A stretch of 64,000 bases of DNA. Source: Legionella cherrii (GTDB taxonomy: Bacteria > Pseudomonadota > Gammaproteobacteria > Legionellales > Legionellaceae). The stretch covers positions 471,501 through 535,500 of the forward strand of contig NZ_LR134173.1 of the NCBI RefSeq assembly GCF_900635815.1, read 5' to 3'. The first letter of the stretch is position 1. Every line of letters begins with the position of its first letter. The notes beneath the pieces were generated by a model. That model saw only the letters and a program-made list of their open reading frames with translations. It made no database searches and was not told where the DNA came from. This document shows, piece after piece, positions 45,702-54,740 of the stretch. The translations under genes were made by a program, and so were the position numbers.

Positions 45702-46431
45702 GTTTGTAATCATTTGAGCGTTCTTCATTCAATCCCAATATAAATGGATTAAAGTTTGTATGAATATCGTAATGGTCTACTTGCTCAACTTTCTTTAGAT
45801 ATTTCACTACTAACCAAGCAGGAAAAACCATAATGACTGCACAACACATTTTCCATAAATAACCACAAACCATCATCCATCCAAGATGATGATCCGTTAG
45901 CTTTCCAAAATAATTAAGCAGATCAACAATTACTGTAAGCAGAGCTTGCCCTAGAGCTGTTGAGAGAAGGCTTCTCAATATAAAAAATTTACCCTTTAGA
46001 AAAATCTTCCATTTTGAAAGGAGGTAAACATTAGTGAGCTCACCTATAAGCAAACCAACTAACCCGGAACCTACGTACCTAAGTGTGGGATCAAACACAA
46101 TCTCATATGCTGAAGCTTGCGTGAAAAATTCGGGTGCAGGTAGATGAGATACGGTAATTACAACTAAAGAAAATATAAATTCAGCTAAAACACCAATCCA
46201 AATAAATAATCTAGGATATGCATATCCGTATACCTCACCAACAATATCACAAATACTAAAAGTGAGAGGGAATACAAAAATACCACCTGGCTCAAGCATC
46301 GTACCAATTTGAGTTATCCTGCTTGCCAAGCACACTGTTGATAGCAAAAAAGTTAAATATAGTCCGAGCAATAAGTAAGGGTATTTATATTGCTTTTTGC
46401 GAGTTAACGCATCAAAAATTTCCTTTCTCAA
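45676..46431 (-). CDS. yhhQ: Queuosine precursor transporter (YhhQ/QPTR family)
   Basis: Protein of 251 residues with six membrane helices. Family signatures are GGIFVFPLTFSICDIVGEVY and the later LLSTALGQALLTVIVDLLN. It imports queuine-type precursors (preQ0/preQ1) for tRNA modification. Its presence within a mobile region next to a methyltransferase is unusual. Minus-strand operon with the two upstream genes. Confidence 0.9.
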   Translation of the reverse strand: MRKEIFDALTRKKQYKYPYLLLGLYLTFLLSTVCLASRITQIGTMLEPGGIFVFPLTFSICDIVGEVYGYAYPRLFIWIGVLAEFIFSLVVITVSHLPAPEFFTQASAYEIVFDPTLRYVGSGLVGLLIGELTNVYLLSKWKIFLKGKFFILRSLLSTALGQALLTVIVDLLNYFGKLTDHHLGWMMVCGYLWKMCCAVIMVFPAWLVVKYLKKVEQVDHYDIHTNFNPFILGLNEERSNDYKLNTESALQ

Positions 46432-46450
46432 ATGCCTCTCCTTACATCAA

Positions 46451-46945
46451 CTATTTACTTTTATTAACTAATTCAAATTCCTTAACTGTTTCCCTAACGC
46501 CCGCCATATATCCAATTCTATTAGCATCCTCGGGTTTAAACTTTGCTATTAGATCTTTATCTTTTGAAAGTTCAGAGGGAGATTTTTTTATAGTAGTTGC
46601 TTTAGATTTTGATTTTATTTCAAGCAAATACTCATCTACTTCAGTGGTCATATGCTGAACTACAATAGAGTAATCAGGTTTTAACCGTTCTACCGTAGCC
46701 ATATAAGTTAAAGTTCGAATTGTTTTAGGATCCAGATTTTCAATTAATTCATTGTCCATAATAATATCGCTGATATTTTTTTCTTTCGTATGTCTTTCAG
46801 ACAATTTAATTACTGCTTTTGTAAAGCCAGTTTTTTTACATTCAAAAATATCTACAATTTCATATTTAGGTTTCTTTGCTGTTTCTGCAACAAATTCCTT
46901 TAACATGACAGCAAACCATTCATACCAGCTGATCCTTTCTTTCAT
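46451..46945 (-). CDS. Uncharacterised 164-residue protein
   Basis: Mixed alpha/beta, soluble, Lys-rich. Begins with WYEWFAVMLKEFVAETAKKP and has a middle repeat-like echo: LDPKTIRTLTYMATVERLKP and FKPEDANRIGYMAGVRETVK, suggesting two copies of a small helical unit. GAGGG precedes the ATG. It lies between the methyltransferase and the transporter in the same operon. Not recognised. Confidence 0.7.
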   Translation of the reverse strand: MKERISWYEWFAVMLKEFVAETAKKPKYEIVDIFECKKTGFTKAVIKLSERHTKEKNISDIIMDNELIENLDPKTIRTLTYMATVERLKPDYSIVVQHMTTEVDEYLLEIKSKSKATTIKKSPSELSKDKDLIAKFKPEDANRIGYMAGVRETVKEFELVNKSK

Positions 46946-46955
46946 AATCCCTCAC

Positions 46956-48179
46956 TCAAATTACTCCAATTGCACCAATACTCTCTTTACCATACTCTGG
47001 TAACAATAAGTCTTCTGGAAATTGACCACTTCTGTTTATGTACTCTGAGTGCTCAATTGAAAAACCAGCCTTTAACAAACTCCGATCTAATACTTCTTTT
47101 GTAATCCAATGTACAAATTTAGGTAATGAACTCGCCCGACCGCTGCTTTCAAACTTTGCTGGTTCAGTAATTTCGCCAGGCCAATCTTCCTTATTCTCCA
47201 CTCGTCTATTGAATTCAGGAATAAAACGTTGCCAATTTCTCAAAAATGGTGTTTCGCAAACTATATATATCTTACCGCTTGGAGCTAAAAGTTTTGATAA
47301 TAAGGCCAATGATTCCTCTATTTTGGCTCCAGAGAAAAAATGTAAAACACGACAAATCAAAATAGCATCAAACTGTTTCTCAGGAAGACCAATTAATTCA
47401 TTTGGCAATTCACCCGGTATAAGAATTAATTTACTACTATCTCCCGTTAATGACTCACTAGGGGCATCTGTTGCTTCCATAAAACGCTGACGAACAACAG
47501 CTAAATTTTCCGGATCAATATCATTGCAAAAAACAGTCGCTCCTTTTGCAATAGCTTCCAATGTTGCCGCACCAAATGCAGCGCCTATTTCCAATACTTT
47601 ACCCCCTGTTTTAGCGGATAAAGCTGCATGCTCAATGAATTGCTGAGAAACTGGATCGCACGGTGTTGTTGTAAAACCTCCAAAAGGATTATGTGTTTTT
47701 GTAAAGATACCTGTAGTCTCCCTGGTTAGCGGCGCATCTACGTTCAAAACACTTTTCGGGCAAGTAACAACATTATTATCGTGATCTATACTAAATCCCT
47801 CAATTTTTGAGATATACCAAGGAAGATAAATAGGTGGCTCTGCTTCGAGAGTTAATTCATCAAATAACTTTGTTGTTTTATCAATCTGCGTTTTAAACGA
47901 TAGGAGAAATGTAATTGTAGGAGTACCAAAATGATGCTCCCATCGCTTAGCTCTGATAATTTGAAAATCTTTTTTCAGCGATTCTGTGCTTAGATGACGA
48001 TAAAAACCTTCAAATAAAATAGTTGCCTGAGTTATGCAGAGAGATTTATTGACCTCATCGCTTTTGATTATCTTATCTAACTCAGCTAGTAAAATAAGAT
48101 TCTTTTCTGAGACACCATTGATTTTGTTATAATTTTCAACGGATTCTTGAATGGCTTTGCAAAAATCTAAAAACTCCAT
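46956..48179 (-). CDS. Class I SAM-dependent methyltransferase
   Basis: Protein of 407 residues. The C-terminal half holds the SAM site: GGKVLEIGAAFGAATLEAIA (motif I), TVFCNDIDPENLAVV (motif II acidic residues) and FDAILICRVLHFFSG (motif IV). The N-terminal 170 residues are helical and unassigned, perhaps for substrate choice. The substrate is unknown. First gene of the operon with the 164-residue gene and yhhQ. A TGAATAA-type palindrome lies about 56 bases upstream. Confidence 0.85.
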   Translation of the reverse strand: MEFLDFCKAIQESVENYNKINGVSEKNLILLAELDKIIKSDEVNKSLCITQATILFEGFYRHLSTESLKKDFQIIRAKRWEHHFGTPTITFLLSFKTQIDKTTKLFDELTLEAEPPIYLPWYISKIEGFSIDHDNNVVTCPKSVLNVDAPLTRETTGIFTKTHNPFGGFTTTPCDPVSQQFIEHAALSAKTGGKVLEIGAAFGAATLEAIAKGATVFCNDIDPENLAVVRQRFMEATDAPSESLTGDSSKLILIPGELPNELIGLPEKQFDAILICRVLHFFSGAKIEESLALLSKLLAPSGKIYIVCETPFLRNWQRFIPEFNRRVENKEDWPGEITEPAKFESSGRASSLPKFVHWITKEVLDRSLLKAGFSIEHSEYINRSGQFPEDLLLPEYGKESIGAIGVI

Positions 48180-48234
48180 TTAAATGGTTCCTACTTCGTA
48201 AAGTAGGATGCAATATATAATTAAGATCAATTAA

Positions 48235-48254
48235 TTTCAATAATTTTATTCAAA
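48235..48254. promoter_or_regulatory. TGAATAA-type operator upstream of the methyltransferase operon
   Basis: TTTCAATAATTTTATTCAAA is a palindrome with one mismatch in each arm pair and the same core as 45029-45044 and 44961-44986. This suggests that the S24 regulator also controls the methyltransferase-yhhQ operon. Confidence 0.5.
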
Positions 48255-48294
48255 TACATTAAGCTTCAATTTAAAAATTTCCGACTTTCTCAAA

Positions 48295-48459
48295 TTAAGC
48301 CTCCTCTAGCCTGATCTTAATGCCAGATCTGCTGCATCCAGGACCGGAAATTTGGCTCATTCCTCCGTTTTGATGAGTTACTTGGATCTTAGTACTGTCG
48401 TCAAGATCCAGGTCATCCCATAGTATACGCCCACAAAACACTTTAGGATTTAAATGCAT
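48295..48459 (-). other. Small open frame, possible gene fragment
   Basis: Minus-strand frame of 54 codons from an ATG (MHLNPKVFCGRILWDDLDLD and onwards, ending IKIRLEEA). The same frame stays open upstream to 48525 without another good start (DLVKWCTDYFSQYISKYYRS). It has natural amino-acid composition, so it may be the end of a lost gene. Not recognised. Confidence 0.35.
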
Positions 48460-48564
48460 TGATCTATAGTATTTAGAAATGTATTGAGAGAAATAATCAG
48501 TGCACCACTTAACTAGGTCAAGCGATTAAAAAAATTTTAAGCCATTTCTTGTTGTTCAATCTTC

Positions 48565-48981
48565 AATTTGATGAGCATGAACGAGAAATACGGTATCAGT
48601 TTATTTTTCTTAACATGGAGAAAACTTGCTCACGTCGTTATGGTTGAATCCACAAGAGAAGCCTCTGGTTTTAAAACGCAAGATACGCGTTTTTAGATCA
48701 CGTCCAGCCTTGCAACGCCAGAAAAACTCTTATTCGCTTCACGTAAACATTGGGGCGTAGAAAACTCTCTCCACTGGACACTTGATGTGACCTTCAGAGA
48801 AGATGAGTCAAGAATCAGAAAAGATGCTGCGCCTGAAAATTTTGCTATCTTTAGGCATATTGCGCTTAACATTATTCGTAAAAACACATCTATCGATGCC
48901 AGTGTTAAACGTAAGCGACAAATGGCTGCCCTTGATGATGATGTACGAACAGCTCTAATCAGAGGGATGCTCAAAATTTAG
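48565..48981 (+). pseudogene. ISAs1-family transposase remnant
   Basis: The last third of an ISAs1 (H-repeat type) transposase: WRKLAHVVMVESTREASG, a nonsense codon where the family has a Tyr (RF-stop-ITSL), then RKHWGVENSLHWTLDVTFRE and NFAIFRHIALNIIRKN to a natural end. The 5' two-thirds are missing or frameshifted and no terminal repeats are evident. Inactive. Confidence 0.8.
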
Positions 48982-49027
48982 ATGCGGTTGCCCTGGTACA
49001 TTGCCACTTAATGCGATACGACTCTTG

Positions 49028-50371
49028 TCAAACACCCCAAGCAACAATTTGATTTCGGCCATTTTTTTTAGCCCTATATAATGCTTCATCAGCACGCGTA
49101 AATAAGGAATCTGTATCATCACCCTGAATAATGTTAGTTAGGCCAAAAGAAACCGTGACAGGGACTCTATTGCCTCGAAAAAGAAAATGGAAGTTTTCGA
49201 TTTCGAGGCGCAAATTTTCAAGTTTTTCTTTAGATTGCTCTAAAGATAACCCTTCAAAAATAACAACAAATTCTTCACCGCCATAACGCGCAAGAAAATC
49301 GACAGGGCGTATTGAGTCCTGGAATATAGAAGCGATTTTCATCAAAACTTTATCACCTGTGAGATGGCCATATTTATCATTAATATTTTTAAAATGATCA
49401 ATATCCGCTAGTGCCAAAACAATATTTACTCCAGTGGTTTGCCAGCGAGAATACGCTTTTTGGATAGAAATATTATAAAAATTTCGGTTTGCAATTTTAG
49501 TAAGTGAATCTGTATTGATTTGAATGCTTTGGTCTAAAATAGTTTTTTTCATTTGGGTATTTTTTTCTTCGAAATTTATCATCTTTTTTTGTAATTCATG
49601 AATTTGATTTTCATAGGATTGCAAACGTAAATCTTCCGTTTCTTTATATGATTGAATTTGGCTTCTGATGCAATTCAAATTTTTATTTAAGTAATCAGTT
49701 AACTCCTCAATTGAGGTTGTATTCGATATGTTTAATTGAATATTATCCAGTGTAGTCTGAATTCCCAATTCCAGTTTACTTCGTTCCTCTTTGGAAATCT
49801 TATTATGTTCAAATGTTGTTTTTAAATAATTGTTTACCTGAAAAAGTTGATTCGTAATGCTCTCAAGAAGAAATTTAAGCTGATATTGCTCTTTACCAAA
49901 TAATTCGATAACGAAATTTTTTATTTCCTCGATTACCTGAATTAACATGCCAACATTCAAATTATTCTCTAATGTTTTCTCTATAGATACTAATCGATTA
50001 GTTAACTCAGGGGGAATTTTAAGACAGTGGAGAAGTTCACGTAAATGCTCATTAATCTTTTTAGAGAAAAAAATCAAATCAGAGTCATCAAGTATATTTT
50101 CAGAATTCCTTTCTAATAAATTATTAAGTGCTGAAACAACTGAATTTAATTTTTGCGTTATTACTATTGCATCAACATCATCATTGATTACTTCGTTAAA
50201 AAAACATACCTTATCGTCCCAATCACTACTAAATCCCATTTGTAATCGAGATAATTCAGATATACCCTTGCGAAGGTGCTTAATCTCTTTTTGCATATTC
50301 TCGCAGTTTTCTTCATAGAATTTGATTGTTCTAACAATTTTATTTTTTAAATCATCATCCATCGACTTCAT
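49028..50371 (-). CDS. Diguanylate cyclase (GGDEF)
   Basis: Protein of 447 residues from the ATG at 50371, with AGG seven bases upstream; a TTG two codons earlier is less likely. Residues 1-285 are coiled-coil helices without membrane segments. The GGDEF domain holds DSLTKIANRNFYN and ARYGGEEFVVIF. The inhibitory I-site RPVD lies five residues before GGEEF, so product feedback is expected. It makes cyclic di-GMP in the cytoplasm. Divergent from motAB, a plausible regulatory link to motility. Confidence 0.92.
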   Translation of the reverse strand: MKSMDDDLKNKIVRTIKFYEENCENMQKEIKHLRKGISELSRLQMGFSSDWDDKVCFFNEVINDDVDAIVITQKLNSVVSALNNLLERNSENILDDSDLIFFSKKINEHLRELLHCLKIPPELTNRLVSIEKTLENNLNVGMLIQVIEEIKNFVIELFGKEQYQLKFLLESITNQLFQVNNYLKTTFEHNKISKEERSKLELGIQTTLDNIQLNISNTTSIEELTDYLNKNLNCIRSQIQSYKETEDLRLQSYENQIHELQKKMINFEEKNTQMKKTILDQSIQINTDSLTKIANRNFYNISIQKAYSRWQTTGVNIVLALADIDHFKNINDKYGHLTGDKVLMKIASIFQDSIRPVDFLARYGGEEFVVIFEGLSLEQSKEKLENLRLEIENFHFLFRGNRVPVTVSFGLTNIIQGDDTDSLFTRADEALYRAKKNGRNQIVAWGV

Positions 50372-50579
50372 TGTCAACCTACCTTGTAATCATCCCTTTA
50401 CAATATTTAATGATTCATCGATACCAAATACAAATTCGATTCTAAATATAAATGATTATAGAGCATAAATTTTAAATACATGTCAATTATACTAAAGAAA
50501 ATGGTATTAAATTTTCTATAAAATTCAGTATAATGCACTCCTTACATTTGGGATGTGCAGATTAGGGAATAGATAAAAA

Positions 50580-51479
50580 ATGTTAATTGTGATTGGTTAT
50601 ATTTTTATATTACTTTGTGTTTTTGGTGGATTTGCCCTAGCAGGAGGACATCTTGCAGCCATATTTCAGCCCGTTGAGTTACTTATTATTGCGGGGGCAG
50701 CGCTTGGCTCATTAATTGTTGGCAATAGTATCAATACATTAAAAGCAATATTAAGTAGCTTGCCAAAACTTTTTAGCAATGATAAGTCCTCTAAAAAAGT
50801 ACACACAGAATTATTGGGTTTGTTATTCAACCTTCTAAATAAAGCGCGTCAAGAAGGGTTAATGTCTCTAGAAAAAGACATTGACCAGCCAGAAGCCAGC
50901 CCAGTCTTCAATAATTATCCATCAATAGCTAAAAACCATCATTTAATTGAATTTATTTGTGATTATTTTCGTCTGATTATTACCTCTAACCTACCACCTT
51001 CTCAACTTGAGACACTAATGGATATGGAAATTGAGTCGCATCATGAGGAGCAATTGATTCCTGCACACGCCTTAACTAAACTAGCCGATGGAATGCCTGC
51101 TTTCGGTATCGTAGCTGCGGTCCTTGGAGTAGTCCATACTATGGAGTCAATTAGCCTTCCACCATCAGAATTAGGGGTATTAATCGCTCATGCGCTTGTA
51201 GGAACTTTTCTAGGCATCTTATTGGGGTATGGATTTATTGGACCGCTAGCTAATGTGATAGAGAATCAAGCAAATCAAACACAATTAATGCTTCAGTGTA
51301 TTAAGGCAACTATTCTGGCAAGCGTTAACAATAATCCACCAATAGTCGCTGTGGAATTTGGTAGAAAAGTTCTGTTTTCTCAGCAAAGACCTACATTCAG
51401 TCAGCTAAATGATGAGATAGAAAACAATAAGGCTTCAGCCAATGCCCCGTCTACGAACGCAGAACCATCAGTAGGTTAA
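50580..51479 (+). CDS. motA: Flagellar motor stator protein MotA
   Basis: Protein of 299 residues with four membrane helices. The first (LIVIGYIFILLCVFGGFALA) and the pair GMPAFGIVAAVLGVVHTMES and GVLIAHALVGTFLGILLGYG are typical of MotA. Charged residues in the cytoplasmic loop are present. It forms the proton-conducting stator with MotB, whose gene follows eight bases downstream. Start support is weak: only GGGAA well upstream. Confidence 0.92.
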   Translation: MLIVIGYIFILLCVFGGFALAGGHLAAIFQPVELLIIAGAALGSLIVGNSINTLKAILSSLPKLFSNDKSSKKVHTELLGLLFNLLNKARQEGLMSLEKDIDQPEASPVFNNYPSIAKNHHLIEFICDYFRLIITSNLPPSQLETLMDMEIESHHEEQLIPAHALTKLADGMPAFGIVAAVLGVVHTMESISLPPSELGVLIAHALVGTFLGILLGYGFIGPLANVIENQANQTQLMLQCIKATILASVNNNPPIVAVEFGRKVLFSQQRPTFSQLNDEIENNKASANAPSTNAEPSVG

Positions 51480-51487
51480 AGTAAACC

Positions 51488-52432
51488 ATGAGTGAGAAAA
51501 AAGAAACATCTGAGCAAATTATTCGGAAAGTTATAAAAAAGCACAGCGGCCATCACGGTGGCGCTTGGAAAATTGCTTATGCTGATTTTGTTACAGCCAT
51601 GATGGCATTTTTTTTGCTAATGTGGCTAGTTGCCTCTTTAAATAAAGCCCAGAAAGAGGGAATTTCAGATTACTTCAAACAACCGTTGAAAGTAAGTCTT
51701 TTTGGTGGCAAAAGTGTTGGTAATCGTGAGCCCACCTCTAAAGGAGGAGGAAAAGATATTAAAGATACTAATGGCCAAGTTTCAACAACCAGCCAAATAG
51801 CAACAAAAACAATCATTAAAAAAACACCTGAACCGGCTGAGCAAGAACAAAAAAAGCTTGAACAGCTTAAATCTCAAATTAACTTAAGCATCGAAAGTGA
51901 CCCGGCACTTACAGGATTAAAAAATCAATTACTCATGGAAATAGAAAACAATGGTCTCCGTATACAATTAATTGATGATCAAAAACAACCCATGTTTGAA
52001 GTGGGTTCTGAAAAATTAAACGCTGCTATTGAACCTATTTTTGTAAAACTTTCGAAATTACTGAATCAAGTTCCCAATAAAATAATCATTGAGGGATATA
52101 CAGATGCTCATCCCTATCACAATCCTGATGAATTAGAATACACCAACTGGGAGCTTTCCACGCAAAGAGCCAATGCTGCGCGACGAGCTCTGATCAAATT
52201 TGGTCTAAACCTAGATAAGGTAATCCAAGTTTCTGGATATGCTTCTACGGTCTTACTAAATAAGAAAGATCCTTTTGATCCCCAAAATCGTCGAATCAGT
52301 ATTGTTGTTGTCAAAAATATTAGTGATAAAGACATGCATACTATTGATAAGATAAAAGATACAGCGGCAGAGTTTAATCAATCATCAGGAAGTAATCCCA
52401 TGCCTAAAAATACCCAACAAATGTCTCCTTAA
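51488..52432 (+). CDS. motB: Flagellar motor stator protein MotB
   Basis: Protein of 314 residues. A basic N terminus is followed by one membrane helix with the proton-binding Asp (KIAYADFVTAMMAFFLLMWL). The C-terminal OmpA-like peptidoglycan-binding domain is clear (IIEGYTDAHPYHN, STQRANAARRALI, QNRRISIVVV). It anchors the MotA stator to the cell wall. Full length. Confidence 0.93.
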   Translation: MSEKKETSEQIIRKVIKKHSGHHGGAWKIAYADFVTAMMAFFLLMWLVASLNKAQKEGISDYFKQPLKVSLFGGKSVGNREPTSKGGGKDIKDTNGQVSTTSQIATKTIIKKTPEPAEQEQKKLEQLKSQINLSIESDPALTGLKNQLLMEIENNGLRIQLIDDQKQPMFEVGSEKLNAAIEPIFVKLSKLLNQVPNKIIIEGYTDAHPYHNPDELEYTNWELSTQRANAARRALIKFGLNLDKVIQVSGYASTVLLNKKDPFDPQNRRISIVVVKNISDKDMHTIDKIKDTAAEFNQSSGSNPMPKNTQQMSP

Positions 52433-52683
52433 ATGCTTGCGAACAAATGCGGAATATATACCGAATGAAGTGATGGGTTTAAAGCATCTTAGGCTAAATT
52501 GTTACAATTTAACTATGCGATAAGTTTTGAGCATCCTGCTTCCTCTAAGGGGCCCATGGGGAGTAACGGAACGGCCAACCGACTTAAGACTTTAAGAATT
52601 ATACTTTAGAATATTTAATAGCAACGAGCCCTCTGGTTGTAGGTTTTATTTTGCTTTCACCCCACCAATTAAATTCATCCAGG

Positions 52684-53186
52684 TCATATTTGGAATTTGA
52701 CATTCTGAGTAGTAGGAGCTTTCATTTCCTGCTTTAAATAAGCCCATCGAGTTGTGGCATTATCTGGCGCAAGTGCTGTATCAAATAATGTATCGGGAAA
52801 GATTTTTGACTCATCACTAAGCTTAGCGGTAATGCGCTCATACAATTTAGTACTGGTAAGTGCCCTGGCAGCTCTAGCCACTCGTGCTAATGTAGTAAAA
52901 CCGGGCAACTCGAATCGTTCCTTAATGAGCGTTTCAATCATATCATTAATAATATCAGCCAATCCTTCTTTGAAAGCCGCAGACTTTAATGCACTTTGCT
53001 TCATACAATCACGTTGTTTATGCCCATCATTTGAGATGTTAAGAAAATGCAAAATAATTTTTCGATGTCTTTTTTTGGAGCTCGGTGCATAACCAGTAAG
53101 AAGAGGATTAGCAGAACCTTCTAATTCTTTGGAAACATAGCTGATGATTGCTTCAGGAACATCTTTCAGATTAATTGCATAACCTA
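52684..53186 (-). pseudogene. Tn3-type transposase N-terminal fragment (DUF4158)
   Basis: About 168 codons that match the DUF4158 N-terminal part of Tn3-family transposases: INLKDVPEAIISYVSKELEG and LPGFTTLARVARAARALTST. The catalytic DDE part is missing downstream and the start is cut by the IS630 insertion. The apparent Met-Ala start is read out of the IS end. Inactive. Confidence 0.8.
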
Positions 53187-53224
53187 TAGCCAACCCATAA
53201 TAAAATGATTATAATCAGCTATTT

Positions 53225-54311
53225 ATGACGTACTCATTAGATTTCCGTAAAAAAGTATTACAGATAAGGTCTGAAGAAGCTCTAAGTATCAAAGAGGTTG
53301 CTAAACGATTTGGAGTTGGCAAAGCAAGTGTGATGCGTTGGCTTGTAGCGCTCGAACCCAAAAGAAAGCGGAATAAACCTGCGACAAAGATTGATATGGA
53401 TTTGCTACAAGCAGATGTAGTCAATTTTCCCGATAGTTTTCAATACGAAAGAGCTCAACGGTTCGGAGTCAGTAAATCAGGGATTGGTTTGGCTCTGTTG
53501 CGCTTAAAAGTAAGCTATAAAAAAAACATGGAATCACCCTAAATCAGACGATGCAAAACGTACTTTATTTCAAGAAAAGATAACTATTTATCGAAAGCAA
53601 AATCGCTCAATAGTCTATTTAGATGAGAGTGGTTTTGCTCATTCTATGCCCCGTACTCATGGTTATTCTCTTAAGGGCGCTCGATGTTATGGGCAACGTG
53701 CATGGGGAGAGCAAGGACGAATCAATGTTATTGGTGCATTGCTTGATAATAGATTGATTACAGTCAGTCTCTTTGAGGGAACTATTAACACAGCTACTTT
53801 CAATAGTTGGATAGAGCAGGAGTTAATACCCCAATCACTGCAGGCCAAGGAAGGTCGAAGACCGAGGCCTGTAGTCCCTGGTAGCCTTAGGGCCGGATGT
53901 TTTGCCGCAGGCAAAATATAAGGCCATACGAGAAGGCGTCAGTCATTGGGGAGCGCAGATTTTGAGCCCCGCAGGGGGAACAAAATCAAGGGGGACCAGG
54001 ACGGCCAGGGCCGCCGGAGGCATACTTGTCGCGTTGGCGAGTGAATTCTGGGGACTGGGATGTCCCAGAATTTATAACGAGGTAGCGACACGCTTGTACC
54101 TGCCAATTCTGTTGTAGTTATGGATAATGCCGCTTTTCATAAAGATAAGCTAATGCAAGACCAATTATTCCGGGCCGGAGTTGCTTTAGAATATCTACCT
54201 CCCTATTCTCCCGATCTTAATCCGATAGAGCATAAATGGGCACAAGCTAAATCTATTCGAAGAAAAACTAACTGTACTATTGATGAGCTGTTTCAGAAAC
54301 ATTGCCAATAA
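53225..54311 (+). pseudogene. IS630 transposase gene, frameshifted and interrupted
   Basis: The first frame (53225-53542) encodes the helix-turn-helix part (LSIKEVAKRFGVGKASVMRW). It ends after a run of eight A (53519-53526), where a +1 shift or slippage leads into the DDE part: RSIVYLDESGFAHSMPRTHG and, after a 260-bp insert, VVVMDNAAFHKDKL and LPPYSPDLNPIEHKWA. All three acidic residues are present (D in LDESG, D in VMDNA, E in NPIEH). The A-run shift is usual for the family; the insert certainly breaks the product. Confidence 0.88.
53841..54099 (+). other. GC-rich, hairpin-dense insert inside the IS630 transposase
   Basis: About 260 bases, visibly richer in G and C than its host gene, splitting the transposase between QSL and ANSVVVMDNAAFH. 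Hairpins include TTTTGCC-GCA-GGCAAAA (53900-53916), GATTTTGAGCCCC paired with GGGGGAACAAAATC (about 53958-53988) and AATTCTGGG(G)AC paired with GTCCCAGAATT (about 54042-54071). No protein is encoded. The nature is unknown: a small palindromic mobile element or a structured RNA gene are the main options. Exact ends are uncertain by a few bases because no clear target duplication is seen. Confidence 0.7.
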
Positions 54312-54335
54312 TCATTTTATTATGGGTTGGCTATA

Positions 54336-54669
54336 ACTTTCATTTTTAATTTTATGAATGATTGGTGCAGGATTACAGACTTGTTTGAAATCCAGAATGG
54401 GTATCAACGCGCCTAACCCTGGGGCTTGTTTTAGTTTCCCTTACTTGTCATCAGACAAAACACATTAAAAAAAGCGGGTGCTACCTCAAGGGCATGAGCC
54501 AGTTGTTTTATTTCATCTGGGCCTGGGGTGCGCTCTCCACGTTCATAATTGTTAATTCGAGAGACTTTTAAGTTCTTGGTAAGCTCTGCAAGCGCTTTTC
54601 GAGTTAATTCTTTGGCGAGCATTCATTTTTAATTTGGTTGCCAATTTTTTCTTTAATGCTCATATCCAT
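54336..54669 (-). pseudogene. Truncated paralogue of the island repressor gene
   Basis: Minus-strand remains align with the intact repressor downstream on the same strand: SIKEKIGNQIKNE, a frameshift, LTRKALAELTKNLKVSRINN, YERGERTPGPDEIKQLAHAL, then stops and GLGALIPILDFKQVCNPAP. It ends at the IS630 insertion, and no S24 peptidase part remains. A decayed tandem copy of the repressor gene. Confidence 0.8.
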
Positions 54670-54740
54670 TCGCAAAGAAGTAATTTTTAAAAAATATGAT
54701 GACACATATTGACTGATTCATCTGAGCCAAAACAACACTC

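Larger units (their letters stand above)
53187..54333 (+). mobile_element. IS630-family insertion sequence
   Basis: Ends are perfect inverted repeats of about 26 bases (left TAGCCAACCCATAATAAAAT, right its complement), flanked by TA duplications at 53185 and 54334, the target hallmark of IS630/Tc1. Total about 1147 bp, of which about 260 bp is foreign. It sits at the junction of a Tn3 transposase fragment and a truncated repressor gene. Confidence 0.9.

Noticed and set aside
53646..53921. Separate 91-residue gene within the IS630
   Set aside because: It is the DDE-domain frame of the transposase running into the insert, not an independent gene.
53841..54099. Group II intron or integron attC site as the source of the GC-rich insert
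   Set aside because: No GUGYG-type 5' end or domain V-like 3' end was seen, and no RYYYAAC/GTTRRRY core pair, so neither class is supported.
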